In this document: piece after piece, positions 1-6,510 of the stretch | Position numbering within the stretch: position 1 is the first letter of the stretch | How the letters are laid out: every line of letters starts with the position of its first letter | DNA from: Thermoplasmatota archaeon | GTDB lineage: Archaea > Thermoplasmatota > E2 > DHVEG-1 | Direction of reading: 5' to 3' | Assembly (NCBI GenBank): GCA_016930995.1 | Contig: JAFGFQ010000032.1 | Coordinates: 1 to 25,408 of the forward strand | DNA length: 25,408 nucleotides | The notes under the pieces: model-generated | Databases searched by the model: none | Seen by the model: the letters and a program-made list of their open reading frames with translations, nothing else | What the model was told of the DNA's origin: nothing | Made by a program: the position numbers and the translations under genes

Positions 1-401
1 GCCAGTGCAGCAACCTCTGAATGTGGTTGGTTTCCTACAGAGATATTAAAATGTGCAATCTCATAATAATATGGTGGAACCTTTTCAGCTCCAACGATAA
101 TCAATAAATCCTTGGAAACGTCAAGAAGTTGGATTGCCTTTTCAAGCTCCTCGCCGTACATTGTAAGATGAACAATTAACCCTTTCCAGGATTTGATGAT
201 TTTCCTGGGTTCAACACCGGTCTGCACTTGGAAATTTCCACCGAATCGTTTGCAGACTGCTTCGAGATTTTTTTTTATTTTTTCATCCTTTGTGGTAATA
301 AATATAGCATCTGCACCAAATGCTCTTGCGACTAACGCGACATGTGTGGTTACTCGTTTATCACGGTCAATTCGATGACCGATTCTTAGCACCGCTATCA
401 C
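1..401 (-). CDS. trm56: tRNA (cytidine(56)-2'-O)-methyltransferase, aTrm56 (3' part beyond window)
   Basis: Methylates the ribose of C56 in the T-loop of archaeal tRNAs; a SPOUT-class enzyme restricted to archaea. I translated the minus strand by hand. The N-terminus carries the family signature VLRIGHRIDRDKRVTTHVAL. After about 130 residues comes the SPOUT knot and SAM-binding region, with IIVGAEKVPPYYYEIA followed by NISVGNQPHSEVAALA. The reading frame runs off the left edge with about 133 residues visible; family members are usually about 180-200 residues, so the C-terminal part is missing. I chose the GTG at 401; a GTG at 392 is an alternative. A TATA-like box (443-450, read on the minus strand) sits about 45 nt upstream, implying a short leader. 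It is an effectively certain family assignment. Confidence 0.93.
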   Translation of the reverse strand, partial: MIAVLRIGHRIDRDKRVTTHVALVARAFGADAIFITTKDEKIKKNLEAVCKRFGGNFQVQTGVEPRKIIKSWKGLIVHLTMYGEELEKAIQLLDVSKDLLIIVGAEKVPPYYYEIAHFNISVGNQPHSEVAAL

Positions 402-442
402 AATACTCAGACCTTTTTTACGCAAAGTAAAAGAAAAAGTGT

Positions 443-450
443 CATAAAAA
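443..450 (-). promoter_or_regulatory. TATA-like box for trm56
   Basis: TTTTTATG read on the minus strand, about 42 nt upstream of the GTG start. Archaeal transcription normally starts about 25 nt downstream of the box, which would give a leader of about 20 nt. This is an inference from spacing only. Confidence 0.35.
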
Positions 451-473
451 CACTCCGATATTTGTTATGCTCT

Positions 474-854
474 TTAGATTTTCCTTTTTTTCTTTAGTAA
501 AATTAAATCAACTTTTTTATCGGTAGTTTCTCGGTTTGGATCTTTTATTCCTCTCGTTTCAGGATGTTTTTGTCTCATATGGTCAACATTGTGTTCAATG
601 GTTTCGGCATTTTCCCAACTTGTTCGTTTAAATGTCTTTCTCTCTAAAAAGGTTGTTTTTTGTTCTTTTTTAACAGTATCTTTCGAATAGAGTGTCTCAT
701 TGTACTCTTTAATAGGTTTCTCTTTAGCCACGTTGGTTGTTTCTGGTTTGGTTTGTTTTTCCTTTTCTTTCTTTTTTTCCTCTTTTTGACTTAAACCTTC
801 GGGATATGGGTGTTCTTCTGTTTTGGACCTGTTAAACAACTTCCATTTCGTCAA
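474..854 (-). CDS. Lysine/glutamate-rich hypothetical protein
   Basis: Unrecognised 126-residue protein. It is extremely rich in Lys, Glu and Thr, with long runs of charged residues (for example QKEEKKKEKEKQTK near residue 25), few hydrophobics and no signal peptide or membrane segment. It is probably disordered or an extended helix, possibly nucleic-acid binding; that is only an inference from composition. The predicted start is a TTG at 854, preceded by a purine-rich GAGAGGGG about 6 nt upstream, a good ribosome-binding site. It lies on the same strand as trm56, about 70 nt upstream of it, and could be co-transcribed, although trm56 has its own TATA-like box. The low-complexity composition means it could also be a spurious ORF. 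Confidence 0.55.
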   Translation of the reverse strand: MTKWKLFNRSKTEEHPYPEGLSQKEEKKKEKEKQTKPETTNVAKEKPIKEYNETLYSKDTVKKEQKTTFLERKTFKRTSWENAETIEHNVDHMRQKHPETRGIKDPNRETTDKKVDLILLKKKRKI

Positions 855-928
855 TATGACCCCTCTCGGCCTTTGTTTTCCTGGAGAAGGTTATCTTTTT
901 TTCACTTGATAAGGTTTTCCTTAAGAGG

Positions 929-944
929 AATCTCAAAAGAGATT
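929..944. repeat. Perfect 6-bp inverted repeat upstream of tRNA-Val
   Basis: AATCTC-AAAA-GAGATT, perfect 6-bp arms with a 4-nt spacer, between the lysine-rich gene and the tRNA, about 63 nt before the tRNA. It could be a small operator or a hairpin; no function can be assigned. Confidence 0.4.
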
Positions 945-961
945 AGAACAAACGAAAAACA

Positions 962-969
962 TTTATCTG
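962..969 (+). promoter_or_regulatory. BRE/TATA box for tRNA-Val
   Basis: An A-rich CGAAAAAC (BRE-like) directly precedes ATTTATCT, a TATA-like element about 40 nt upstream of the mature tRNA 5' end. The spacing predicts transcription start about 15-20 nt before the tRNA, leaving a short 5' leader for RNase P. Confidence 0.5.
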
Positions 970-1006
970 GTTCCGAAATTCACTCTACTACCTCTTCAGG
1001 GATCAT

Positions 1007-1080
1007 GGGCCAGTGGTCTAGTTGGTTATGACATCGCTCTCACACGGCGAAGGCCGCCGGTTCGAATCCGGCCTGGCCCA
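1007..1080 (+). tRNA. tRNA-Val (anticodon CAC)
   Basis: The cloverleaf can be folded by hand. The acceptor stem is GGGCCAG paired with CTGGCCC and the discriminator is A1080. The D-arm is GTCT/TGAC with one mismatch at its inner end. The anticodon stem is TCGCT/GGCGA with loop CTCACAC, giving anticodon CAC, which decodes GUG valine. The variable loop is AGGCC, and the T-arm is GCCGG-TTCGAAT-CCGGC. There is no intron and CCA is not encoded: A1080 is followed directly by T's, so a CCA-adding enzyme is needed, as is common in archaea. C56 in the T-loop is the target of the Trm56 enzyme encoded at the left edge. Confidence 0.96.
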
Positions 1081-1089
1081 TTTTTTTTT
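1081..1089 (+). terminator. Oligo-T terminator after tRNA-Val
   Basis: Nine consecutive T's begin immediately after the discriminator base, the usual archaeal intrinsic termination signal. Confidence 0.7.
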
Positions 1090-1120
1090 CATTAAAATCG
1101 ATTAGCTTATTAATCACTGT

Positions 1121-1501
1121 GTGATTCCCATTAATGGTTTCGTGGATGGGATGCAAGATGGAACTAAAGCAGCGATTTCTCCAGAGATGTTAAAACCTCT
1201 TATTATCAGGTCGCTTCGGAGAAGTAGCGTACGGAAGAAAATAGCGGAGTACCTCTTTGAGATAAGTCCCAGTGGGAGTTATACTTCTGAGATTGCTTTT
1301 AGCGTTAAGACGACTCCAACGAATGTGATTGGGGCGATTCGTGGGATGAACACCCGTTATCGTGACGATGAATCCCTTATCAGTTTAAATATTGTTGAAC
1401 AAATAAATGGGGGAAAACATCAAGATATTAAATTGTATAAACTAACTGATTTTGGCAAAGAGATTGTTGAAAGTCTTCGAGATAATAAAAAACGCTTCTA
1501 A
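1121..1501 (+). CDS. Archaeal winged-helix transcriptional regulator
   Basis: A 126-residue protein that I read as a small archaeal winged-helix DNA-binding protein. Around residues 31-60 is LRRSSVRKKIAEYLFEISPS, a first helix, followed by GSYTSEIAFSVKTTPTNVIG, a helix-turn-helix with a recognition helix at TPTNVIGAIRGM. Residues 95-115 (KLYKLTDFGKEIVE) look like the wing strands and closing helix seen in many archaeal MarR/ArsR-like regulators. The annotated start is a GTG at 1121. A TATA-like CATTAAAA at about 1090 would place transcription start almost on this GTG, so leaderless translation is possible; an ATG at 1151 is the alternative. It ends 4 nt from the convergent gene that stops at 1506. 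Its target is unknown. Confidence 0.75.
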   Translation: MIPINGFVDGMQDGTKAAISPEMLKPLIIRSLRRSSVRKKIAEYLFEISPSGSYTSEIAFSVKTTPTNVIGAIRGMNTRYRDDESLISLNIVEQINGGKHQDIKLYKLTDFGKEIVESLRDNKKRF

Positions 1502-1505
1502 GAAA

Positions 1506-1718
1506 TTAAAAAATACCTTTTTTATATTCTTCAAACATCGTAGTGACTTGTGTTTCTTCAACCTGGGCAATATCACCACTTTCGTATCGAACCACGAACC
1601 ATCTGCTTGGACGTGGATATGTTCTAATGACAATAGCTTTTCTAGCCGGTAGATTTGGTGCTTCTGGATTTCGTACTAGGACCTCAACACCTTTTCGAAT
1701 TCCACGCTGTTCGAGCAT
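1506..1718 (-). CDS. Small basic beta-rich hypothetical protein
   Basis: A 70-residue protein of unknown function. The ORF is open further upstream, but the ATG at 1718 has a clear ribosome-binding site (AAAGGAGA, about 6 nt upstream) and I take it as the real start. The sequence begins MLEQRGIRKGVEVLVRNPEA and alternates hydrophobic and charged residues with two W/F-containing strands (SRWFVVRYESGDIAQV), which suggests a small SH3-like or KOW-like beta barrel. That fold is an inference; I do not recognise a named family. It is convergent with the winged-helix gene and divergent from the PGF-CTERM protein gene. Confidence 0.7.
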   Translation of the reverse strand: MLEQRGIRKGVEVLVRNPEAPNLPARKAIVIRTYPRPSRWFVVRYESGDIAQVEETQVTTMFEEYKKGIF

Positions 1719-1831
1719 TAGTTTTCTCCTTTTCTTACTTTGGCTATTGAAAAACAAATGATTTCTGGGTATATAGAATTTCTTCACGAAATCATTGCTT
1801 TTCAACCTATGATAATGATTTTAGGACGAAG

Positions 1832-1839
1832 TTTAAATA
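1832..1839 (+). promoter_or_regulatory. BRE/TATA box for the PGF-CTERM protein gene
   Basis: CGAAG followed by TTTAAATA, ending 35 nt before the ATG at 1875. It predicts transcription start at about 1862-1865, which excludes the upstream in-frame ATG codons and supports the start at 1875. Confidence 0.65.
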
Positions 1840-1874
1840 TCATACGGTTGATTCAAGGAGTTAGTGAGGGATTG

Positions 1875-2414
1875 ATGATATTGAAAAACACAATGATTGT
1901 ATTCTTCTTTACTTTTTGTGTATTACTGATACTGGGTCCCGTATGTCAAGCTCAACAGGCACATGTTACAATACAGAATGTATCTGTTGAATTGGTTAAA
2001 ACACGTCCTCCTGTAGGAGGAGTGACCATACGTGAATATACAATCAGTGCTGTATTATCTAACATTGGTGATAGTAAATCTGTTAATATCACTGTGAAAT
2101 TCAGAGATCCTGAACCCGGAATCAGTGGCAATCTTACCCTCCAACCTGAGAGTTACTCCTTGCAACCTAATGAAGAAAAAACCTTTATATTTGAAAATTG
2201 GCCTACAACTCTTTCTGGAACTATTATTCTGAATATCAGTTTTGACCCATCATCCCCCAATATTGTACATACTGATGATAACTCAGGTCATTATCTTTAC
2301 ACTCTCCAAATCGGAGATAGTCAGACAACCACTTCAACCCCTGGTTTTGAGGTTCTGATTGTGTTGGTAGCACTTCTCGTTATCCTTCTTAAAAAACGAA
2401 TAAAAATACAATAA
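1875..2414 (+). CDS. Exported surface protein with PGF-CTERM-like sorting tail
   Basis: A 179-residue secreted protein. It has a signal peptide (MILKNTMIVFFFTFCVLLIL, then GPVCQAQQ with a likely cleavage after CQA). A middle beta-sandwich of about 110 residues follows, resembling CARDB/Ig-like surface domains (ISAVLSNIGDSKSVNITVKF). The tail is a Thr/Ser linker, then TPGFEVLIVLVALLVILL and basic KKRIK. The PGF motif, hydrophobic helix and basic end match the PGF-CTERM signal, which in archaea is processed by archaeosortase A and replaced by a lipid anchor. Several N-glycosylation sequons (NIT, NLT, NIS) are present. The ATG at 1875 is preceded by GAGGG 4 nt upstream and fits the TATA box. An in-frame extension upstream to about 1740 is probably not translated. 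Its partner and ligand are unknown. Confidence 0.82.
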   Translation: MILKNTMIVFFFTFCVLLILGPVCQAQQAHVTIQNVSVELVKTRPPVGGVTIREYTISAVLSNIGDSKSVNITVKFRDPEPGISGNLTLQPESYSLQPNEEKTFIFENWPTTLSGTIILNISFDPSSPNIVHTDDNSGHYLYTLQIGDSQTTTSTPGFEVLIVLVALLVILLKKRIKIQ

Positions 2415-2457
2415 ATATTTTGTTTCTCAATCAGACATTACGGATGTATCACTTGTG

Positions 2458-2877
2458 TTATATCTCGGTTACAGAGATTATGACATAGTTAACGGATGCG
2501 GCGTCAACGCCTTCATAGGTCACTTTGTTTGCCTCTTTGTATAACTGCTCGGTATATCCTGTGGGAATATTATTGAGCGTTTTTGTTTTATTATATAAAA
2601 GAAGGTCATTTTCATCATAAAATTTCACATCGATCTTGGCATTGATTGGTCTTCCTGCAATATTATGAAAAAGCCAGCCAACGGTAACAGATTCAATACC
2701 ACCAGATTTATTTATTTCTTTATCAAAAGTCACGTTTGCGAATTCAACAATCGTTGAATCCAGATACACATTTTCAGGTGTCTGCTTTGTTTTTACACTA
2801 TTTGTATCTTGACAACCACTTAATATTACACTTAAACAAAGCATTATTATGATTCCAACAAGCACTATTTTCTTCAT
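2458..2877 (-). CDS. Archaeal lipoprotein with Ig/FxLYD-like domain
   Basis: A 139-residue secreted lipoprotein. It begins MKKIVLVGIIIMLCLSV and has a lipobox ILSGC, so Cys22 should become the lipidated N-terminus after cleavage. The rest is about 110 residues of beta-rich sequence. It resembles FxLYD-type or related small Ig-like domains: VTVGWLFHNIAGRPINAKID, then VKFYDENDLLLYNKT, then IPTGYTEQ. I give that as a fold resemblance, not a family assignment. The ORF is open upstream to 2928, but that ATG lies inside the TATA box, so the ATG at 2877 with GGAGGG about 10 nt upstream is the likely start. It is convergent with the PGF-CTERM protein gene; the two may both be surface-exposed. Confidence 0.82.
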   Translation of the reverse strand: MKKIVLVGIIIMLCLSVILSGCQDTNSVKTKQTPENVYLDSTIVEFANVTFDKEINKSGGIESVTVGWLFHNIAGRPINAKIDVKFYDENDLLLYNKTKTLNNIPTGYTEQLYKEANKVTYEGVDAASVNYVIISVTEI

Positions 2878-2925
2878 GTGTGGTGATCCCTCCTGTTTAC
2901 CGAGAAGAAAGATATTGAATATCAT

Positions 2926-2940
2926 CATAAATATGTTTCG
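2926..2940 (-). promoter_or_regulatory. BRE/TATA box for the lipoprotein gene
   Basis: On the minus strand, CGAAAC followed by ATATTTATG. Transcription would start near 2903, giving a leader of about 25 nt before the ATG at 2877. Confidence 0.6.
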
Positions 2941-2991
2941 ATGAGACTACTGTCTCTTCGATGGTTGTCTAGAGTCTGTACTCACCAAAAA

Positions 2992-3000
2992 TTTAATATA
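2992..3000 (+). promoter_or_regulatory. TATA box for the single-copy domain protein
   Basis: ACCAAAAA followed by TTTAATATA. Predicted transcription start is about 3024, which gives a leader of about 40 nt to the ATG at 3066. Confidence 0.55.
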
Positions 3001-3065
3001 AACAAGTAGTCATTGATTTCTATTATTTGGAAAAACACACTTTAATCCTAAAAGAGAGATGGGTC

Positions 3066-3515
3066 ATGCCAGTACTAGAAAAGTCAGAAATCATGAAGAA
3101 TATATTAAAAATTCTGATTTCCATTTCAAGTAGAAAAACCGATCTTCCCTATACAATTATGACTATTGAAGATCTCATGAAGCAATTAGAGGCACGATAT
3201 GGCTTTCTAAAGCATATACGTATAAATGATGATTTCTATAACGAGGAATCCGCTGATATCATAACGGTTATGTCTGATATCAATAAAGTACCACCAACAC
3301 AATTAGGAAAAGCTATTCACTCACTGATTGATTCAATGAATCGCTCTCTTGGGGAGAACGCTGGTCATTTTTTTATAAAAGAACTGCGTAATAAACTCAG
3401 CGATGAGTATCTTAATGTCATGAGAGACATGGGTGTTGATCTGGGTTTAATGCAATTAGAAAGTGAAATAACCAGGTTAGAACGAGAACTTGCTGAACGG
3501 AAAAAACACTCTTAA
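3066..3515 (+). CDS. Stand-alone copy of an unrecognised ~120-residue domain
   Basis: A 149-residue soluble protein with no signal peptide or membrane segment. I do not recognise a named family, but it is clearly related to each of the three repeats of the protein encoded at 16435-17655. Shared landmarks in order are: a helix ending in SRKT or an equivalent; a helix with LMKQLEARYGFLKHIRI; an acidic variable segment; a strand and turn (INKVPPTQLGKAIHSLIDSM); a helix (AGHFFIKELRNKLSDEYLNV); and the end motif MRDMGVDLGLMQLE. A short charged helix (about residues 128-149) ends the protein. I chose the ATG at 3066 because of the purine-rich GAGAGAT upstream; a TTG at 3027 is also in frame. Convergent with the zinc-ribbon gene. 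A signalling role is inferred only from its relative in the sensory island. Confidence 0.8.
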   Translation: MPVLEKSEIMKNILKILISISSRKTDLPYTIMTIEDLMKQLEARYGFLKHIRINDDFYNEESADIITVMSDINKVPPTQLGKAIHSLIDSMNRSLGENAGHFFIKELRNKLSDEYLNVMRDMGVDLGLMQLESEITRLERELAERKKHS

Positions 3516-3544
3516 TTTTCCATTCATTTTAACGACTGAACTAC

Positions 3545-3934
3545 TTACTTCCTATGAAATACGTACAGCATCGGGATTTTCTTCTTCTTCCCCGTCCAGT
3601 ACCCACAGATGTTGCATCGAAATTCTAAGGTTACTTCTCCCCCATAGATCGTCTGGTTTTTCACCCGCTGAAGCGGACCCGCACAGACAGGGCATTTATG
3701 GAGTATCTTATCAGGGTCGCCTTCTCTCGTATGAATCTCTACATAAGCAGCACCACTGTTCAGCACAAGGGTACGTAAACGTGGTTCGCTTACATGGAAT
3801 TGTTTTTTCTTTGTCTGTAATTCTTTTTCGACGTATTTTTTAAGTGTGTGTTGAGAGATTACCGTATGATATCTCTGAAAAACGTTTTTTACCGCTCCTA
3901 GGACGTCGTCGTCGGAGGGAATATGATAAACCAT
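3545..3934 (-). CDS. Zinc-ribbon protein with N-terminal helical (HTH-like) region
   Basis: A 129-residue protein. Residues 1-60 are helical and may form a winged helix (DDDVLGAVKNVFQRYHTVIS, then HTLKKYVEKELQTKK). The C-terminal part has a four-cysteine zinc ribbon: CPVCAGPL, about 20 residues of beta hairpin, then CNICGYWTG. A role in nucleic-acid binding is an inference. The ORF is open to 3979, where it would overlap the CBS gene's stop codon. However, a TATA-like TATAAAAAG at 3965-3973 lies about 35 nt before the ATG at 3934, so a nearly leaderless transcript from that ATG is more likely. The promoter sits across the end of the upstream CBS gene. Confidence 0.75.
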   Translation of the reverse strand: MVYHIPSDDDVLGAVKNVFQRYHTVISQHTLKKYVEKELQTKKKQFHVSEPRLRTLVLNSGAAYVEIHTREGDPDKILHKCPVCAGPLQRVKNQTIYGGEVTLEFRCNICGYWTGKKKKIPMLYVFHRK

Positions 3935-3964
3935 GCAGATGTAAATCGTCTTTGTTACTTTAAG

Positions 3965-3973
3965 CTTTTTATA
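3965..3973 (-). promoter_or_regulatory. TATA box for the zinc-ribbon gene, overlapping the end of the CBS gene
   Basis: TATAAAAAG on the minus strand, about 25-30 nt before a predicted start near 3942. The ATG is at 3934, so the leader would be only a few nucleotides. Confidence 0.5.
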
Positions 3974-4748
3974 CGACAATAGTCTTTAATAAATCTGTTC
4001 TCGTGACCATTCCTACAAGCTTCTCGTTCTCTACCAGAGGTAAAGCACCGATGTTCTGTTTCATCATTAATTGGGCAGCATTAGAGATGCTCATAGAGGG
4101 ATCGGACCAAAGAACAGGAGTTCGCATGATATCCTTAATCAGGAGTTCATTGAGATGATGTTTTTGTTTTCCTACGGAAAATGATTTTTTCAAAGATGCG
4201 AACGCTAAGGCAATTTCAATATCAGATATAATTCCAACGAGTTTTTTTTCATCAAGAACAGGGAGTCGAGCGATGTTTTCTCGTATCATAATCCTTCGTG
4301 CATGAACCACTCGGTCGTCAAGACTTACCGTATGGATTCTTTTTTGCATGATCGAATGCAGTTGATTCTTATTCTTGACCAATGGCAATAAATCTGCTTT
4401 TGTTACAACCCCTACGAGTTTTCCATTCTCAATAACGGGAAGCATGGTCGGTCCTGGTTCGCCAACAGATTTTAAGATGTTTTTTACTTCATCATCTGGA
4501 GAGATGACTGTTACTTTTTTCTCTGTCACAGAGGATGCATGCAACCGGGATGCTGTAATTGTCCGCTTTCGTATCGACCCAAGCTTGTAAGCAATGACGT
4601 TGTCGGTCACAAGACCAAAAAATTTTTTTTCTTCAAGTACTGGTATCTTCGTGATATCATACTTTTGCATCAGATCAAGTACACGTTTGAGGCTATCATC
4701 TTTATCTACAGAAATTATTTTTGTCGTCATTATTTCCTTTACTTTCAT
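3969..4748 (-). CDS. Four-CBS-domain protein
   Basis: A 259-residue cytoplasmic protein made almost entirely of four CBS motifs (two Bateman modules), at about residues 1-60, 75-128, 130-188 and 205-259. Each shows the CBS pattern of an IM/VM start and an xxPVxE...LVGxVTxxD end: VKEIMTTKIISVD with IPVLEEKKFFGLVTD; MLPVIENGKLVGVVTKADL; ARLPVLDEKKLVGIISDIE; and IKDIMRTPVLWSD with ALPLVENEKLVGMVTRTDLL. CBS pairs bind adenine nucleotides or SAM and act as energy or metabolite sensors; the ligand here is unknown. A strong AGGAGGT lies 8 nt upstream of the ATG at 4748 (a GTG one codon earlier is possible). It starts 34 nt after the neighbouring CBS-zinc gene, very likely as an operon. Confidence 0.92.
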   Translation of the reverse strand: MKVKEIMTTKIISVDKDDSLKRVLDLMQKYDITKIPVLEEKKFFGLVTDNVIAYKLGSIRKRTITASRLHASSVTEKKVTVISPDDEVKNILKSVGEPGPTMLPVIENGKLVGVVTKADLLPLVKNKNQLHSIMQKRIHTVSLDDRVVHARRIMIRENIARLPVLDEKKLVGIISDIEIALAFASLKKSFSVGKQKHHLNELLIKDIMRTPVLWSDPSMSISNAAQLMMKQNIGALPLVENEKLVGMVTRTDLLKTIVV

Positions 4749-4782
4749 CACTGTCTACCTCCTTTTTCTTCCTATAAAAATA

Positions 4783-5337
4783 TTATTCATATTTTAATCC
4801 ATCAATACAATCTTCACAGAGTAGTCGGCCATCAATACTTTTCAATGAGGTAGATAATGCATTGCAATCTTCACATTTACCAGAGAATGTCTGGCTTTGT
4901 CGGTATTCATTATCTTTGACCTCTATGTTGGACCATTCATGGGCGATCTCTGTAAGTGCTGGTGAGAGGCGAGAGATATCACGTTGCGTGATTATCCCGA
5001 CCAGTTCGTTGTTTTCGACGATGGGAAGTCTTCTGATGTTACATTTTCCCATGATTTTTAACGCTTCCTGCAGGGAAATGTATGGTTCTGCAACGATTAA
5101 TGGGCTACTCATTACTTCTTCAACTTGGACGTCTTGTGCGTTTTTTCCTTCACTGACAACTTTCTTGATAATGTCGCTTTCTGTGAGAATCCCGATTGGA
5201 TGGTTCATTTCGGAGATGATGACGTTGCCGATTTTTTTTTCTTTCATGATCCGTGCAGCCTCAAAAACAGTTGTAAACGGTTGTACAATCACTGGTTTTG
5301 CCTTCATAACTTCTTTGACAAGAACATCTTTTGTCAT
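4783..5337 (-). CDS. Two-CBS-domain protein with C-terminal zinc ribbon
   Basis: A 184-residue cytoplasmic protein. Two CBS domains (about residues 4-62 and 72-128) show VKEVMKAKPVIVQP, NHPIGILTESDIIKKV, VEEVMSSPLIVAEP and LPIVENNELVGIITQRDISR. After a short linker the last 35 residues form a Cys4 site, CEDCNAL with CEDCIDG 17 residues later, a small treble-clef or ribbon. CBS pair plus zinc ribbon is a known archaeal architecture, thought to be a nucleotide-responsive regulator; the partner is unknown. The ATG is preceded by GGTGG. It is the first gene of a probable operon with the four-CBS gene, and its upstream region is shared with the divergent Hjc-like gene. Confidence 0.9.
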   Translation of the reverse strand: MTKDVLVKEVMKAKPVIVQPFTTVFEAARIMKEKKIGNVIISEMNHPIGILTESDIIKKVVSEGKNAQDVQVEEVMSSPLIVAEPYISLQEALKIMGKCNIRRLPIVENNELVGIITQRDISRLSPALTEIAHEWSNIEVKDNEYRQSQTFSGKCEDCNALSTSLKSIDGRLLCEDCIDGLKYE

Positions 5338-5418
5338 TTGCTGTCCACCAAATTACTGACTGATTGAACGCTCCAATCCCAAACATTAAAACATTACGAG
5401 GTATTTTACCTTTTTCAT

Positions 5419-5928
5419 ATGAGCAGCGTTTACGAGCGGGAGTTAAAAGGTATCCTGGAGGGAGATGAAAAAACTCTTTCCAAAGTAACAAAAACATGTT
5501 CGGTCCTGGAGAAGGGGAATTATTATCTCACGAGGGAGAAACCCTTCGTCGTAGTCCGAGCTGCTGGTTCCTTTGGTGTTGATCTTGTTGCTTTACGAGG
5601 TGATATCTCATTTCTTATGGAGATAAAATCGAGTAATACGGATACGTTACATTTCAGTAGTGTCGATGGAAAACTGCAAAGGCAGGCTGAGAAGATGCAG
5701 CGTGAATGTGAAAAAACAAAGACACTTCCTGTGTATGGTTTCCGTTTGAAGGGTCACGGTGGTGATTCCTGGCGGCTCTTTACTATGGAGATTCATCAGC
5801 TTGATGGGAGGGCCAAGATTCTTCATAATCGCTTACCAAAGCTTAGTCGTAGTAAAAATGGGAACTTTATCATGCGATGGGAAGATGGGCTTGCATTGTC
5901 AGATTTTCTCATGTATTTATGCAAATGA
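5419..5928 (+). CDS. hjc: Hjc-like archaeal Holliday junction resolvase
   Basis: A 169-residue nuclease of the archaeal Hjc type, which resolves four-way DNA junctions in recombination and fork repair. The active-site set is visible: an N-terminal acidic YERELK (Glu6/Glu8), then VVVRAAGSFGVDLVAL with Asp55, and LMEIKSS with the paired Glu68-x-Lys70. The usual family has GGxPD before the Asp; here it is GSFGVD, a small change. At 169 residues it is longer than the usual 120-140, with the extra length at the C-terminus (about 110-169), which has no obvious motif. It is preceded by only a weak ribosome-binding site; an AT-rich box (AACATTAAAACATT, about 5380) would give a very short leader. An unrelated RecB-like nuclease is the main alternative. 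Confidence 0.85.
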   Translation: MSSVYERELKGILEGDEKTLSKVTKTCSVLEKGNYYLTREKPFVVVRAAGSFGVDLVALRGDISFLMEIKSSNTDTLHFSSVDGKLQRQAEKMQRECEKTKTLPVYGFRLKGHGGDSWRLFTMEIHQLDGRAKILHNRLPKLSRSKNGNFIMRWEDGLALSDFLMYLCK

Positions 5929-5950
5929 GTCGAAGTAAGTAGTAGTATGG

Positions 5951-5992
5951 CTAATGAATCGAATTTTTTCCATTCAACTATTTTTTCATTAG
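5951..5992. repeat. Inverted repeat between hjc and usp, possible hairpin terminator
   Basis: CTAATGAA (5951-5958) is the reverse complement of TTCATTAG (5985-5992), an 8-bp stem with a 26-nt loop that includes T-runs. It follows the Hjc-like gene and precedes the usp gene, so a 3'-end hairpin is the most likely role. Confidence 0.35.
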
Positions 5993-6051
5993 AGGTGGAA
6001 TACAAATCTTTTTTAGTCAGTTCTTCATTACTAGCTGCACTGTGGTGAAAT

Positions 6052-6492
6052 ATGAAACGATTACTCGTCGCCTATGATGGATCTGAAGCAGCAACCAAAG
6101 CTATCGACGTGGCAGTTCAATGTGCAACACCAGATGATGAACTTGTTATTCTTACGGTCATCCCTGCTGCACTTGTTGAGTCAACATTTACAAACATGCT
6201 TCTACCAACGATAGATTTAAGCACGGTGGTCACTCCTGGTACCTTCAAGGAGAAGGCGATGGAAACTTTAGGGAAAATCGCAAAGAATCTTGAAGGAAAA
6301 ATCGGGAAGGTTGATGTTGCTGTCGAAGCAGGTGATCCTGCTGATGAGATTCTTATTGTTGCAAAAAAATATGATAGTGATATCATTATTGTCGGTTACA
6401 AAGGGTATGGAAAAGAAGGAAGGTTTTTACTGGGAAGCGTCACGGATAAAGTAGTACGTCATGCCAGCAGATCTGTGCTGGTCGTACGATAA
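6052..6492 (+). CDS. Universal stress protein, UspA family
   Basis: A 146-residue UspA-fold protein. It opens with the beta1-Asp motif MKRLLVAYDGSEAATKA. At the C-terminus is the ATP-binding type motif G-x2-G-x9-G-S/T, seen as GYKGYGKEGRFLLGSVTD, followed by HASRSVLVVR. Proteins with this motif bind ATP and usually dimerise, and are induced under stress; the direct target is unknown. GGTG precedes the ATG by about 5 nt. It starts the tight plus-strand group usp-coaBC-pantoate kinase, with 18 nt to the next start, so it may be co-transcribed with CoA synthesis genes. Confidence 0.95.
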   Translation: MKRLLVAYDGSEAATKAIDVAVQCATPDDELVILTVIPAALVESTFTNMLLPTIDLSTVVTPGTFKEKAMETLGKIAKNLEGKIGKVDVAVEAGDPADEILIVAKKYDSDIIIVGYKGYGKEGRFLLGSVTDKVVRHASRSVLVVR

Positions 6493-6510
6493 AAGTAGAA
6501 TTGTGATGAC

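Noticed and set aside
193..378. 61-residue open frame on the plus strand
   Set aside because: It is antisense to the trm56 gene, whose translation matches the family signature closely.
810..1031. 73-residue plus-strand frame reaching into the tRNA
   Set aside because: It overlaps the tRNA 5' part and the lysine-rich gene, and has no motif or ribosome-binding site.
1740..1874. N-terminal extension of the PGF-CTERM protein to an earlier start
   Set aside because: The TATA box at 1832-1839 lies inside this stretch, and the ATG at 1875 is followed by a good signal peptide.
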